From Armatimonadota bacterium (GTDB lineage: Bacteria; Armatimonadota; Hebobacteria; CAIYQO01), in the NCBI GenBank assembly GCA_022708765.1, contig JAKIYB010000199.1, positions 1-7,778 on the forward strand: a stretch of 7,778 bases of DNA, given 5' to 3'. Shown here piece after piece: positions 1 through 6,633 of this stretch. The notes beneath the pieces were generated by a model. It was not told where the DNA came from and did no database searches. It was given only the letters and a program-made list of their open reading frames with translations. Each line of letters begins with the position of its first letter. The first letter of the stretch is position 1. The translations under genes were made by a program, and so were the position numbers.

Positions 1-140
1 TGCGCGCGCTGCTCCTCAATTGGCGCGTGCGACAGTCGGGCGACCCACAACTCCGCCAGCGCCTTGCCCTCCGCGGAGAGCAACACCGCAAGCATGCGCC
101 GCAGGTCATTCTGAGCCAGTTCACGCGTTACGTGTGTCAT
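1..140 (-). CDS. Unrecognised protein, N-terminal part only (leaves the window)
   Basis: An open frame starts at an ATG whose first base is 140 and runs off the left edge after 46 codons. It begins MTHVTRELAQNDLRRMLAVL and continues as a helix-prone, Ala/Leu/Arg-rich stretch; I recognise no family. The start is uncertain. There is no clear Shine-Dalgarno sequence before 140, and the same frame stays open upstream to a TGA at 377-375, with one more in-frame ATG at 182 (MANVLFALSF...) that also lacks a ribosome binding site. Between 374 and 183 the frame has no ATG, GTG or TTG, although it contains a C-x2-C pair. The gene may therefore start at 140 or 182, or be the remnant of a longer gene. 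An intrinsic terminator at 341-374 ends the upstream unit, so this gene would need its own promoter. Confidence 0.4.
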   Translation of the reverse strand, partial: MTHVTRELAQNDLRRMLAVLLSAEGKALAELWVARLSHAPIEEQRA

Positions 141-340
141 GAGTAGTGCGTCGAACGAAAGGGCAAACAGTACATTCGCCATGCAGACAGGTCGGACGGC
201 ATCACGCCAGCGATCCGCGATGCGATATTCCGTACCGATATTGTACCGTTCTTCTCCCGCGCGCCATGTCTGGCACGCGGCACATCGGCCAAGAATCTTG
301 CCGCGCGGCCGTTCAGCGATTGCGTACCGAATGGTTTGTA

Positions 341-374
341 CGGAAAACGGGGTGGTCCGCGTGAGACCACCCCG
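341..374 (-). terminator. Intrinsic terminator after the YtxH gene
   Basis: On the minus strand there is a perfect 10-bp stem, CGGGGTGGTC paired with GACCACCCCG, with a 7-nt loop at 358-364. It is followed directly by TTTTCC (T run at 344-347). It starts 26 nt after the YtxH stop codon. The strong G/C stem plus U-tract is the standard rho-independent layout; the U-tract is short, so efficiency may be moderate. The other strand has no T run after the stem, so termination is expected only for minus-strand transcription. Confidence 0.8.
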
Positions 375-400
375 TCATACACCACATCAGTGTCGGCTGA

Positions 401-679
401 TCAGGCGCTTTCTTCGGCACCGCCTTCGGGAGCTTTATGCACCACTTCGCCGGCGCGCTTCGCCACGGTTTCGACCTGCGATTTCACCTGTTCAACGAGG
501 GAACCAAGATTATCCGCCAATTGCTGTATCTCGGACTTCACCTTCGCGCCCATCTCTTCAGCGGTTTCGCGGATGCTCTCGCGGGTCTCTTCACCGGACT
601 TCGGGGCCAGCAGCAGTCCAAGGGCCGCGCCTACGAGCGCGCCGATCACCACTCCACCGAGAAAATCACGTCCTCGCAT
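401..679 (-). CDS. YtxH domain-containing small membrane protein
   Basis: Encodes 92 residues. One hydrophobic, Gly/Ala-rich helix (about residues 7-25, GGVVIGALVGAALGLLLAP) is followed by KSGEETR and a long charged amphipathic helix, likely coiled-coil, to about residue 80, then an acidic tail ending EESA. The hydrophobic segment running into LLLAPKSGEETR is the hallmark of the YtxH family (Gly-rich N-terminal membrane anchor), whose members are linked to general stress responses in Firmicutes but lack a defined biochemical role. I chose the ATG at 679 because a full AGGAGGTG ribosome binding site lies 7 nt before it; the in-frame ATG at 685 is only 1 nt from that site, and the GTG at 700 lies upstream of it. 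The gene has its own promoter (733-761) and terminator (341-374), so it is a single-gene unit separate from the sulfatase string. The family call is firm; the function is unknown. Confidence 0.85.
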   Translation of the reverse strand: MRGRDFLGGVVIGALVGAALGLLLAPKSGEETRESIRETAEEMGAKVKSEIQQLADNLGSLVEQVKSQVETVAKRAGEVVHKAPEGGAEESA

Positions 680-686
680 GGCCATG

Positions 687-694
687 CACCTCCT
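687..694 (-). promoter_or_regulatory. Shine-Dalgarno site that fixes the YtxH start
   Basis: The minus strand reads AGGAGGTG, a full complement to the 16S rRNA 3' end. Its last base is 7 nt from the ATG at 679 but only 1 nt from the ATG at 685, which argues for the shorter protein. Confidence 0.75.
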
Positions 695-732
695 CTTCAC
701 CGTTCGCGGCAGCGATGCTCCGCGGTCACCTC

Positions 733-761
733 ACTGTATCACGCTCGCTTCACCCCGTCAA
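733..761 (-). promoter_or_regulatory. Sigma70-type promoter for the YtxH gene
   Basis: On the minus strand a -35 box TTGACG (761-756) and a -10 box TACAGT (738-733) are separated by exactly 17 bp, with an extended -10 TG one base upstream of the -10 (TGATACAGT). Transcription would begin near 726, giving a leader of about 47 nt with the ribosome binding site at 694-687. It lies in the 155-nt gap between the maturase stop and the YtxH start, so it fits an independent unit. Confidence 0.7.
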
Positions 762-834
762 GGCAGCGCAGGCCCATGTTATCGCGCCCTTGTATGCCTG
801 AACTGATTCAGGGATGAATCCGCCGCGCGGTGCG

Positions 835-2013
835 TTATGTGCCTTCCAATTCTCGCAAATATTGCATCACGTTCGCTGCCGGGCGGCCAGCGCGGATTTC
901 CACCGCCATCGCGCGCAGGATCGCCGCGCTGTGGGTGAAGAAGCGGCGATACGCCTCACAGAGGTGACTGATGGGCTGGCCGCCTTCGCCGGCCTTCAGG
1001 CGGTGTTTCGGGCAGTCGCCGCCGCAAAAAGCGCGCACCTGACAGCGGCGGCACTCGCCGGGCAGGTTCGCCTTCGCCTGGCCGAAGGCGCGCTGATCGG
1101 CGCCGTCTACCAGCGAGGCAAGATTCTCGCTGGTGATGGCGCCGCGAAGATACTCGGGATAGACGAAGTGATCGCAGGCGTACAGGTCCCCATTATGCTC
1201 CACCGCCAGCCCCAGTCCGCAGGTGGTGGCGAAGACGCATAGCGACGCCGGCCCACCCAGCCAGACGTTTAGCGCTGACTCGAACAACTGTACGAAGACT
1301 CGCCCCACGTCATGCCGCGCCCAGTAATCGAAAACTTCGCACAGGAAGGCGCCGTACTGCTCCGCGCGTACGGTAAACGACGTCACCTTGCTTTTCCCCG
1401 GCGTCTCGCGTTCAACGATGGGGATGAACTGTATGTGTTCAATGCCCGCCTCTGTGAGGAAGCGGTAGACGCGCAGCGGGTGGTCGGCGCTCTTGCGGTT
1501 CACTGTCGCCAGCGCGTTATACTCCACGCCGTGGCGCTGCAGGATTTCCAGCCCCTTCATCACCTTCGCGTGGCACGGGCCCCCGCCCAGGTCGCGCCGG
1601 TAAGCGTCGTGCACATCGGCGGGACCGTCAATGCTGATGCCGACGAGGAAATGCTCCTCCGCCAGAAACCGGCCCCACTCGTCGTTCAGCAGAATGCCGT
1701 TCGTCTGGAAGGCGTTGCTCACCTGCTGGCCGGGACGGGCGTAGCGCCGCTGCAGCGCTACCGCCTTGCGGAAGAACGCCACTCCCATCAGCGTCGGCTC
1801 CCCACCCTGCCAGCCGAAGGTCACCTCGCCATCCGGATGCGCCGCCAGGAACGCGGCGATCACGCGCTCCAGCGCCTCCTCCGTCATGCGAAAATGCGCT
1901 TCGGGATAGAGCGCTTCCTTTTCGCGGTAGAAGCAATACTCGCAGGCCAGGTTACATGCCGGGCCAGCGGGCTTGATCATGAGGTGGAAAGGGCGAGTGG
2001 TACGAGAAGGCAT
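835..2013 (-). CDS. Anaerobic sulfatase-maturating enzyme (anSME), radical SAM
   Basis: Encodes 392 residues, the usual anSME length. The enzyme oxidises the active-site Cys or Ser of S1 sulfatases to C-alpha-formylglycine in the cytoplasm, without oxygen, using S-adenosylmethionine and Fe-S clusters. The radical SAM C-x3-C-x2-C motif is C20, C24, C27, followed by the SAM-binding GGEP at 70-73. The C-terminal SPASM part has all eight auxiliary-cluster cysteines: C259, C265, C280 and C321, C324, C330, C334, C352. Their spacing matches what I recall for the characterised Clostridium perfringens enzyme with a constant offset of 4. D281, right after C280, occupies the place of the proposed catalytic base. 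The frame is open upstream to 2124, but that extension overlaps the exporter gene; MPSRTTRPFHLMIKPAG is a normal anSME start, 4 nt after the exporter stop. Its Shine-Dalgarno is weak, so translation is probably coupled. Two C-x-P-x-R sulfatases upstream are the obvious substrates. Confidence 0.93.
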   Translation of the reverse strand: MPSRTTRPFHLMIKPAGPACNLACEYCFYREKEALYPEAHFRMTEEALERVIAAFLAAHPDGEVTFGWQGGEPTLMGVAFFRKAVALQRRYARPGQQVSNAFQTNGILLNDEWGRFLAEEHFLVGISIDGPADVHDAYRRDLGGGPCHAKVMKGLEILQRHGVEYNALATVNRKSADHPLRVYRFLTEAGIEHIQFIPIVERETPGKSKVTSFTVRAEQYGAFLCEVFDYWARHDVGRVFVQLFESALNVWLGGPASLCVFATTCGLGLAVEHNGDLYACDHFVYPEYLRGAITSENLASLVDGADQRAFGQAKANLPGECRRCQVRAFCGGDCPKHRLKAGEGGQPISHLCEAYRRFFTHSAAILRAMAVEIRAGRPAANVMQYLRELEGT

Positions 2014-2017
2014 AGCA

Positions 2018-2884
2018 TTATCCGAATAAGCGAAACAGCACGATGCACGCGACGACGATGGCGACAATCGCAAAGACGCGATGCAGGTGGCCAACCGCCA
2101 GCCGGTGACTGTGCCAGGCGCCAATCTGCACGCCCAACACGGAGCCCAACATCAGCGCGATGACCAACGGCAGGCTGACGGCATCAATCAAAGCATATTG
2201 CCCGGTAACGACAATCGCGGAAAGCATGACGATGGCGCTGCTGGTGCCGATGGCCAGCCGCATGGGGATGCCGAAACCGAAGACCAGCAGCGGAATCAAT
2301 ACCACGCCGCCGCCCACCCCCAGCAACCCGGCCATTACGCCAATGAGCAGCCCGCAGGCCAGCAATGCCACCAGCGAGACGCGCGAGACACCGCTCGCGG
2401 GCAGCGCAATGAGCAGCGGTCCACACGTCCAACACAACCGCCCCGTCGCCGATGTGGATTTCTCCTGGCCGGCTTCCCCCCAGAAACGCACGGCTATCCA
2501 TCCCAGCATCAACAGAAAGAGCACGGAGAGAACAAGCCGCGCAAGCTGGAACTGCTGGCCAATCAACGACACCGCGCCAAGGCTGACCAGCCAGGACAGA
2601 ATCCATTTCCCCGCGAAGGTGCCGGCAACCACGCCGGGAGCGCTGACGCCGAAGAGGCGGAAATCCACGAAACCCGCCGCCATGTGCCTCCGCGTCGCGC
2701 CGAAGCCCACGGCAATCATCTGCGCCATACCGCTGCCGACGGCAAGCTGCTCGGGGATGCGGAATAGGAAGATGAGCAGCGGCGTGAGCATAAATCCGCC
2801 GCCCACCCCCAGCAACCCGGAGAAATAACCTATAATCCCGCCAATGCCGGTAAGCGCCGCGAGTTGCAGAGGCGAAAAGGTCAT
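2018..2884 (-). CDS. TauE/SafE-family anion exporter (sulfite exporter family)
   Basis: A 288-residue, very hydrophobic inner-membrane protein with about eight predicted helices in two related halves. Each half has the family hallmark GLLGVGGG (residues 23-30 and 186-193) followed by a hydrophobic helix, and then an IPxxLAxG segment (43-50 and 206-213). TauE/SafE proteins are linked to export or uptake of sulfite, sulfoacetate and other sulfur compounds, but many have no proven substrate. Set between two sulfatases and their maturase, export of sulfate or sulfite released by the sulfatases is a reasonable inference. The loop between the halves has a C-x2-C pair (C151, C154), discussed under findings. 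The ATG at 2884 follows a GAGG ribosome binding site with 7-nt spacing and overlaps the stop of the small upstream gene by 4 nt (ATGA), which implies translational coupling. The maturase starts 4 nt after its stop. Confidence 0.9.
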   Translation of the reverse strand: MTFSPLQLAALTGIGGIIGYFSGLLGVGGGFMLTPLLIFLFRIPEQLAVGSGMAQMIAVGFGATRRHMAAGFVDFRLFGVSAPGVVAGTFAGKWILSWLVSLGAVSLIGQQFQLARLVLSVLFLLMLGWIAVRFWGEAGQEKSTSATGRLCWTCGPLLIALPASGVSRVSLVALLACGLLIGVMAGLLGVGGGVVLIPLLVFGFGIPMRLAIGTSSAIVMLSAIVVTGQYALIDAVSLPLVIALMLGSVLGVQIGAWHSHRLAVGHLHRVFAIVAIVVACIVLFRLFG

Positions 2885-3021
2885 TCGCCCGCCTCGCGAT
2901 TCCGGGACAGATGGATCACGGCCTCAACACATAGCGCCCAGATGAGCGGAATACCAATACTCACGACCACGCGCGCCGTCGCGGCGACAGCGGGGTTGGT
3001 AGTCGGCAGCCAGTTTCCCAT
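2881..3021 (-). CDS. Unrecognised 46-residue single-helix membrane protein
   Basis: A small gene, ATG at 3021 to TGA at 2883-2881. The product begins MGNWLPTTNPAVAATARVVV and ends with a charged tail, HLSRNREAGE. Residues about 14-37 form one hydrophobic helix (including VVVSIGIPLIWALCVEAVI), so a single-pass inner-membrane protein is likely, with the Arg-rich end probably cytoplasmic. Support for a real gene: an AAGGA ribosome binding site (3034-3030) with 8-nt spacing, an in-frame TAG just upstream that leaves this as the only good start, a 4-nt ATGA overlap with the exporter gene, and the fact that it fills most of an otherwise empty gap. I recognise no family. TauE/SafE permeases sometimes neighbour small membrane proteins, so an accessory subunit of the exporter is an inference only. 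A short chance frame cannot be excluded without homologues. Confidence 0.65.
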   Translation of the reverse strand: MGNWLPTTNPAVAATARVVVSIGIPLIWALCVEAVIHLSRNREAGE

Positions 3022-3075
3022 GACGATATTCCTTGCCTATATGGTAGACGATCCCACTCTTCCTGTCCAGCGAGT

Positions 3076-4581
3076 TTACGCGTGGATAATCCGCGGCATC
3101 CATAACGGCTCCTTACCCATCTCCGCGAAAAGCAGCTTCATCACTAGATCCGCCTTCAGGTCGGCGTATGCCGGATCATTCCAGCGATTGTGATACTCCT
3201 CCGGATCGTCCCGCAGGTCGAAAAGCTCGCCGTACGGCTGGTTGTAGTAGACGGTGAGTTTATAGCGCGCGTCAACGTAGGTCTTCACGTGAATCGTTGT
3301 CGGCTCGTGACGGTTCTCGACGACGATGTGATCGCGCGCCGCCTCCTGCTCGCCGGTCCACACCAGTCGCTGGTCGGCGCCAATCATGCTGCGCGGGATG
3401 GGCAGTCCAGCGAAACTCAGGAAGGTCGTCGGCAGGTCTACCAGTGTCTGCATCGCCTCGCTGGTGGCGCCGGCGGGAATGTGACCCGGATAACGCGCGA
3501 TGACCGGCACGCGGATCATATCCTCGTAGTGGAATGCCCCCTTGGCGGTGAGGCCATGCTGGCCGTAGAAATGCCCGTGGTCGGTGGTGAAGACCACCAG
3601 CGTGTTCTCCGCCAGCCCCAACGCCTCTACCCGGTCGAGAATCCGGCCGATATATTTGTCCATCAGGCTGACCATGCCATAGTATACGGCGATGTCCTTC
3701 GCCAGCGTCTCGCGGTCGTGCAGATGCGAATGGAAACCGTGCAGGCCGTACCCCGTTTCGCGCCAAGGCCCAAAGTCCGGATGTGCCTGCTGGGTCAACT
3801 GGAAGTGCGGCGGATTGCCGTCATGCTCGCCAGACTTGCCCCTCGGTACGGTAATATACGCCGGTTCATACATCGTGTCCCACGGTTCCGGTGCCAGATA
3901 GGGCGGATGTGGGTCGAAAAAACTCGCCCACAGGAAGAACGGTTCGTTTCGCTCCGCGTAATCCGTCATCAGCGCGTTCGTGCGCTCGGCGATCCAGCGG
4001 TCGTAATGGAACTCCTCCGGAATGAGCCACTTCCAGCGCTGGCTCGGATTATTGCCGGTGGGCGGCTGAAAATAATCGCGCCAGTTCAGGCACCCCTGCT
4101 CCTCCATCCAGAGGGCGTAGTGCTGCCCGGCATGCGCTTCATCCACGTGGTTGCGAGCCAACTCAACGTGACGAAAGCCGTAGAACGGCCCATGGAAGCC
4201 GCGCCAGAACTCCAGGTCCTGCATGATCGGGTACGACTCCAGCGAGGGATATTCCTCCGTCCCGCGCAGCGGCTGGAAGTGCGCCTTGCCCACCAGTGCC
4301 GTGCGGTAGCCCGCGGCGTGAAAATCCTCGCCCACGGTGTGCGCGTCCTCCGGCAGCTTAGTGCCCAGCGTCCATGCGCCGTGCTGGCTGGGATACTGCC
4401 CGGTGATAATGGATGCCCGGGTGGGGGTGCAGGTGGGATTCGGGCAGTAGGCGCGGGTGAAGCGCGTGCCCTGTGCCGCCAGCCGGTCGAGGTGCGGCGT
4501 GCGCACCTCGGGGTTGGTGACGCCCAGGGTGTTCCAGTGCTGCTGGTCGCTGGTGATGAGCAGGATATTCGGTCGGGTCAT
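3076..4581 (-). CDS. S1-family formylglycine sulfatase, cytosolic type (sulfatase A)
   Basis: Encodes 501 residues of the alkaline-phosphatase-like sulfatase family, which hydrolyses sulfate esters or sulfamates with a formylglycine nucleophile. The N-terminal PNILLITSDQQ supplies metal ligand D12. The activation signature is CTPTR at 51-55, with C51 the residue to be oxidised, followed by ASIITG. Further expected residues are K99 and H101 (GKAHF), H225 in DPHPPY, D334-H335 in TTDHGHFYGQHG, and K347 (LTAKGAFHYED). The C-terminal LFDLRDDPEE segment is typical of the family. No signal peptide or lipobox is present, so the enzyme should act in the cytoplasm. The ATG at 4581 has AGGAG 7 nt upstream and overlaps the stop of the preceding sulfatase by 4 nt. 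A 54-nt gap separates its stop from the small membrane gene. Arylsulfatase, choline-sulfatase or glycan sulfatase activity is possible; the substrate cannot be read from sequence. Confidence 0.93.
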   Translation of the reverse strand: MTRPNILLITSDQQHWNTLGVTNPEVRTPHLDRLAAQGTRFTRAYCPNPTCTPTRASIITGQYPSQHGAWTLGTKLPEDAHTVGEDFHAAGYRTALVGKAHFQPLRGTEEYPSLESYPIMQDLEFWRGFHGPFYGFRHVELARNHVDEAHAGQHYALWMEEQGCLNWRDYFQPPTGNNPSQRWKWLIPEEFHYDRWIAERTNALMTDYAERNEPFFLWASFFDPHPPYLAPEPWDTMYEPAYITVPRGKSGEHDGNPPHFQLTQQAHPDFGPWRETGYGLHGFHSHLHDRETLAKDIAVYYGMVSLMDKYIGRILDRVEALGLAENTLVVFTTDHGHFYGQHGLTAKGAFHYEDMIRVPVIARYPGHIPAGATSEAMQTLVDLPTTFLSFAGLPIPRSMIGADQRLVWTGEQEAARDHIVVENRHEPTTIHVKTYVDARYKLTVYYNQPYGELFDLRDDPEEYHNRWNDPAYADLKADLVMKLLFAEMGKEPLWMPRIIHA

Positions 4582-5927
4582 GAACGCACTCCTACTTCCG
4601 CCGGCAGGATGACCGGTTCCGCTTCGCCGGCGGCGACCATGCGCCCAATCAGCATCTCAGCTAACTCGGCTCGCACCGCTGCGTATGCCGGGTCGGCGAC
4701 GAGATTCGTCCGCTCGTGCGGATCGGCGTCCATGTTATATAGGCACTCTTCGGTATAGACGTAGCTGCCCGGCTGCTGGCTGCCGCTCCAGGGCTGATCG
4801 GATGGCACCCATACGGAATACTTCCAGCGTTTCGTGCGGATGGCGCGGCCGATATGGTCCTCGCTGATCTGCAGAAATACCTCGCCCGGCCAATCCTCGA
4901 CGCCGGCGAGTACCTGCTGCAGCGGGCGCCCGCGCACCGTCGAGGGAATCTCCGCGCCGCCGGCGGCGAGGATGGTGGGTGGGATATCCATCAGGCTCAC
5001 CAGTTCATCCACCACCTGGCCGCCGCGAAAGCCCGGTCCACAGGCGACCATCGGGATACGGATACACCCCTCATGGCAGGAGCGTTTATACTCGGCGTTG
5101 CGTGTGCGAAAATGGCTGCCATGGTCGCTGGTGTAAAGAATCAGCGTGTCCTCCGCCAGCCCCAGCCGCGCCAGTTCCGCGCGAATGCGCCCCACGTTCT
5201 CGTCCAGGCTGGCGCAACAGCCCAGGTAATCAGGGTAGTTCTCCCGCCAGTCGCCGCCGGTGCCCACCAGATCGCCGGGCACGTCGTAGTCGGCGAAGCG
5301 CTCCTTGCTGCCGTGCGGCCCCTCATACCGGTTGTGGTCGTTCTGGTGATGCGGCTCGATGTAGGAGAGGAAGAGGAAGAACGGCCGCTGTCCGTCGCGC
5401 GTCCGCAAATACTCCAGCGTCCAGTCGGTAAGCGCGTCCACCCGGTAGCGTCCTTCCGGAAACTCCCGCCGGTTGCCGTCCGCGTCGAACATGTGCCCGT
5501 CGTAGCTGTGCGAGGTGAACTCCAGCACGTCGGACGCCAGCCAGAAATCCGTGTAGCCCCCGCGCAACTCCGGCGGCACCGCGCTCCCGTGATACCGTTG
5601 TTCTGATCCCTGCGAGGCCAGATGCCACTTCCCCAGATAGCCGACTTCATACCCAACCTCGGACAGCCAGTGCGCCAGCGTGCGCTCCCCGCGCGGCAGC
5701 GCCCGATCGTTCACGAAACACCCCGTCTCCGTCGCCCACTTCCCCGTCTGCAGGCAGGAGCGCGCCGGCCCGCACACCGGCTGGCAGGTAAATGCATACT
5801 CAAACCGCGTCCCATCAGCCGCCATCCGATCCAGATTCGGCGTCACCGGCAACCGCTGCCCGTAACAGCCCAGGGTATCCCACCGCTGCTGGTCAGAAAA
5901 GATGAAGAGGATGTTGGGTTGTGGCAC
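4578..5927 (-). CDS. S1-family formylglycine sulfatase, cytosolic type (sulfatase B)
   Basis: Encodes 449 residues of the same family as its downstream neighbour but clearly diverged from it. Motifs: PNILFIFSDQQ with metal ligand D12; activation signature CGPAR at 52-56 with C52 the formylglycine precursor, followed by SCLQTGKW; GKWHL at 99-103 (K100, H102); H193 in the EPHH segment; YTSDHGSHF with D268-H269; K281; and the C-terminal YNMDADPHERTNL. No signal peptide is seen. The start is GTG at 5927, chosen because GGGGAG (5939-5934) lies 6 nt upstream and the protein then begins at the family N-terminus. That ribosome binding site lies within the last codons of the response-regulator gene, whose TAA ends 2 nt before the GTG, so the two are probably translated from one mRNA. 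The ATGA overlap with the next gene continues the string. The substrate is unknown and probably differs from that of sulfatase A. Confidence 0.93.
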   Translation of the reverse strand: MPQPNILFIFSDQQRWDTLGCYGQRLPVTPNLDRMAADGTRFEYAFTCQPVCGPARSCLQTGKWATETGCFVNDRALPRGERTLAHWLSEVGYEVGYLGKWHLASQGSEQRYHGSAVPPELRGGYTDFWLASDVLEFTSHSYDGHMFDADGNRREFPEGRYRVDALTDWTLEYLRTRDGQRPFFLFLSYIEPHHQNDHNRYEGPHGSKERFADYDVPGDLVGTGGDWRENYPDYLGCCASLDENVGRIRAELARLGLAEDTLILYTSDHGSHFRTRNAEYKRSCHEGCIRIPMVACGPGFRGGQVVDELVSLMDIPPTILAAGGAEIPSTVRGRPLQQVLAGVEDWPGEVFLQISEDHIGRAIRTKRWKYSVWVPSDQPWSGSQQPGSYVYTEECLYNMDADPHERTNLVADPAYAAVRAELAEMLIGRMVAAGEAEPVILPAEVGVRS

Positions 5928-5929
5928 GG

Positions 5930-6622
5930 TTAACTCCCCGTCGAAAATTTATACCCGATCCCGGGCACCGTGAGGATGAGCGCCGGCGTTGCCGGGTCAG
6001 GCTCCACTTTCTCGCGCAGGCGGCGAATATGCACGTCCACCGTGCGCGCGTCGCCGTAAAAATCGTAACCCCAGACATGGTCCAGGATGGCGTGGCGCGT
6101 GAGGGCGATGCCCGCGTTGCGCATGAGGTATTCCAGCAGACTGAATTCCTTGGCGGTGAGCGCCACCTGCGCGTCGCACAGGAACACTTCGTGGCGCAGG
6201 GTATCAATGCAGAGCGGGCCGATGTGCAGCCGCGATGCCTGCGCCGCCTCGCCGCCCGTCTTCGCCCGCCGCAGCACCGCCTTCACCCGCGCCAATACCT
6301 CGCGCGGGCTGAACGGTTTCGTCACGTAGTCGTCGGCGCCGATTTCCAGTCCGACGATCTTATCAATCTCGCTGTCCCGCGCGGTGAGCAGGATCACCGG
6401 CATATTCAACTCCAGCCGCAGCCGTCCGCACAGCTCCAGCCCGTCCATCCCCGGCATAGTGATATCCAGCACCGCCAGGTCCGGAGTATGGGTATGCGCC
6501 AGCCGCATTGCCTCCAGCCCATCGCAGGCGCACACCACCTCGTACCCGCCTTTCTCCAGATTGTACTGGAGCACGTCGAGGATCCCCTGCTCGTCATCGG
6601 CAATTAAAATCGTCTGCGACAT
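5930..6622 (-). CDS. OmpR/PhoB-family response regulator
   Basis: Encodes 230 residues in the classic two-domain layout. The receiver domain (about 1-120) has the acidic pocket D9-D10, phospho-acceptor D53 (VLDITMPGMDG), T80 (LLTARD) and K102 (DDYVTKPF). A winged-helix DNA-binding domain follows (about 130-228), with LTAKEFSLLEYL, the recognition-helix region RTVDVHIRRLREK and the C-terminal PGIGYKF wing. On phosphorylation by a sensor kinase it should bind tandem DNA half-sites and control transcription. The frame is open up to 6703, but the start at 6622 (MSQTILIADDE) has GGAGG with 6-nt spacing and is the normal family N-terminus. No histidine kinase gene follows; a sulfatase gene starts 2 nt after its stop, so this regulator is a candidate controller of the sulfatase string. 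A direct repeat with 11-bp period lies just upstream and could be its own site. Confidence 0.95.
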   Translation of the reverse strand: MSQTILIADDEQGILDVLQYNLEKGGYEVVCACDGLEAMRLAHTHTPDLAVLDITMPGMDGLELCGRLRLELNMPVILLTARDSEIDKIVGLEIGADDYVTKPFSPREVLARVKAVLRRAKTGGEAAQASRLHIGPLCIDTLRHEVFLCDAQVALTAKEFSLLEYLMRNAGIALTRHAILDHVWGYDFYGDARTVDVHIRRLREKVEPDPATPALILTVPGIGYKFSTGS

Positions 6623-6633
6623 GCTGTTCCTCC

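Larger units (their letters stand above)
835..6622 (-). other. Probable operon: regulator, two sulfatases, small membrane protein, exporter, maturase
   Basis: Six minus-strand genes follow each other with junctions of +2, -4, +54, -4 and +4 nt. I see no terminator hairpin between them, and no convincing internal promoter. The gene contents fit one pathway: sulfatases, their activating enzyme and a sulfur-anion exporter. A single transcript is an inference from spacing; the 54-nt gap before the small gene is the most likely place for an internal promoter. Confidence 0.7.

Noticed and set aside
137..385. 82-codon minus-strand frame ending in an ATGA overlap with the ATG at 140
   Set aside because: It starts inside the intrinsic terminator region, has no convincing ribosome binding site and shows no family features; the other open frame over the same bases looks more protein-like.
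805..820. Inverted repeat GATTCA-GGGA-TGAATC just after the maturase stop
   Set aside because: A 6-bp A/T-rich stem without a T run is too weak to call a terminator, and with no second copy I cannot call it an operator.
2014..2124. N-terminal extension of the maturase up to 2124
   Set aside because: It overlaps the exporter's 3' end, and the extra residues are absent from the family; the start at 2013 places the radical SAM cysteines at the usual distance.
3041..3069. Possible promoter TGGACA, 17 bp, TACCAT (minus strand) before the small membrane gene
   Set aside because: The -10 is poor, and transcription would begin at about 3034, inside the ribosome binding site, leaving no usable leader.
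3190..4758. Long plus-strand open frame (522 codons) across both sulfatase genes, with similar plus-strand frames at 139-801, 1312-2163, 2081-2767, 4854-5606, 5921-6607 and 6713-7570
   Set aside because: These lie opposite well-supported minus-strand genes or in GC-rich DNA where stops are rare; their translations are Arg/Pro/His-rich without recognisable motifs.
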